From Streptomyces sp. M92 (GTDB lineage: Bacteria > Actinomycetota > Actinomycetes > Streptomycetales > Streptomycetaceae), in assembly GCF_028473745.1 (NCBI RefSeq), contig NZ_CP101137.1, positions 3,100,001 through 3,164,000 of the forward strand: a stretch of 64,000 nt of DNA. Direction: 5' to 3'. Every line of letters begins with the position of its first letter. Within the stretch, counting starts at the first letter, position 1. Positions 63,941 through 64,000 of the stretch are shown here, in pieces. The notes under the pieces were generated by a model that worked only from the letters and a program-made list of their open reading frames with translations, was not told where the DNA came from and did not search any database. The position numbers were made by a program, and so were the translations under genes.

Positions 63941-64000
63941 ATGGCTGCTGAGTCCAACGCCTCCACACCGCTCACCCTGCCCGTGCTGCCGCTCGACGAC
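63941..64000 (+). CDS. lon: ATP-dependent protease Lon, 5' end only
   Basis: The first 20 codons (MAAESNASTPLTLPVLPLDD) lie in the window. TLPVLPL is the usual opening strand of the Lon substrate-binding domain. AAGGGGAG is five bases upstream of the ATG. The HAIR and ClgR-like boxes immediately upstream agree with lon. The rest of the gene is outside. Confidence 0.85.
   Translation, partial: MAAESNASTPLTLPVLPLDD

Overview
The window is chromosomal DNA of a Streptomyces closely related to S. coelicolor. Composition is very GC-rich with strong third-position GC bias, starts are often GTG, and gene content and order look like the S. coelicolor SCO5222 to SCO5285 region. That match comes from recognising protein sequences and gene order; no search was run. 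There are no tRNA or rRNA genes, no insertion sequences and no CRISPR array. The window reads as conserved core chromosome with one accessory-looking block at about 45.5-56.9 kb.

Layout. 0.3-2.8 kb: a translationally coupled sesquiterpene pair, epi-isozizaene synthase and CYP170A1 (albaflavenone pathway). 2.8-7.7 kb: the class Ia ribonucleotide reductase operon nrdA-nrdB-nrdS behind a cobalamin riboswitch. 7.8-9.7 kb: a sodium/solute symporter with its DUF3311 partner. 9.8-17.5 kb: the N-acetylglucosamine/chitin locus, with the global regulator dasR, the dasABC transporter, the dasD glucosaminidase and nagB. DasR boxes (dre) lie at dasA, nagB and, unexpectedly, in the gap before a sensor kinase. 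17.6-19.1 kb: a divergent SDR/TetR pair with twin operators. 19.5-21.5 kb: a PdtaS-like kinase facing wblE. 21.8-25.4 kb: a diacylglycerol kinase, a membrane protein, the stress sigma factor sigH with its anti-sigma gene, and a UBP zinc finger protein. 25.4-28.6 kb: a CPA1 antiporter, a PLP enzyme and an amidase.

28.9-31.5 kb: a family 2B encapsulin shell gene, with an inserted cyclic-nucleotide-binding domain, next to its probable polyprenyl diphosphate synthase cargo. 31.8-35.5 kb: a GNAT protein, a RibD/DHFR-like reductase, nickel superoxide dismutase sodN with its peptidase sodX, a CGNR regulator and a methyltransferase. 35.6-38.3 kb: a polar amino-acid ABC transporter. 38.9-42.2 kb: malic enzyme, a quinone-oxidoreductase-like protein, and a small HTH/Clp-N pair behind palindromic operators. 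42.2-45.4 kb: PadR/DUF4097 and two hypothetical genes.

45.6-56.9 kb is the most interesting part. A Trypco1-type protein, a trypsin-VMAP-like protein, a MoxR AAA+ ATPase and a vWA-bearing SAV_2336-type protein run directly into a 50-residue peptide gene. This peptide overlaps an FxsB-family radical SAM/SPASM maturase, followed by a TIR-like/STAND/TPR protein of the FxsT type. The peptide ends Y-E-D-A-P, aligning position for position with the F-x-S-x-x carboxy terminus of known FxsA peptides. It looks like an NTP-dependent conflict or signalling system built around a cyclophane-type RiPP.

57-64 kb: kgd (2-oxoglutarate decarboxylase/dehydrogenase), broken by one extra base in its Ala/Pro linker; a two-component system; a spermidine-synthase-like protein; and the start of lon with both a ClgR-like operator and an HspR (HAIR) box.
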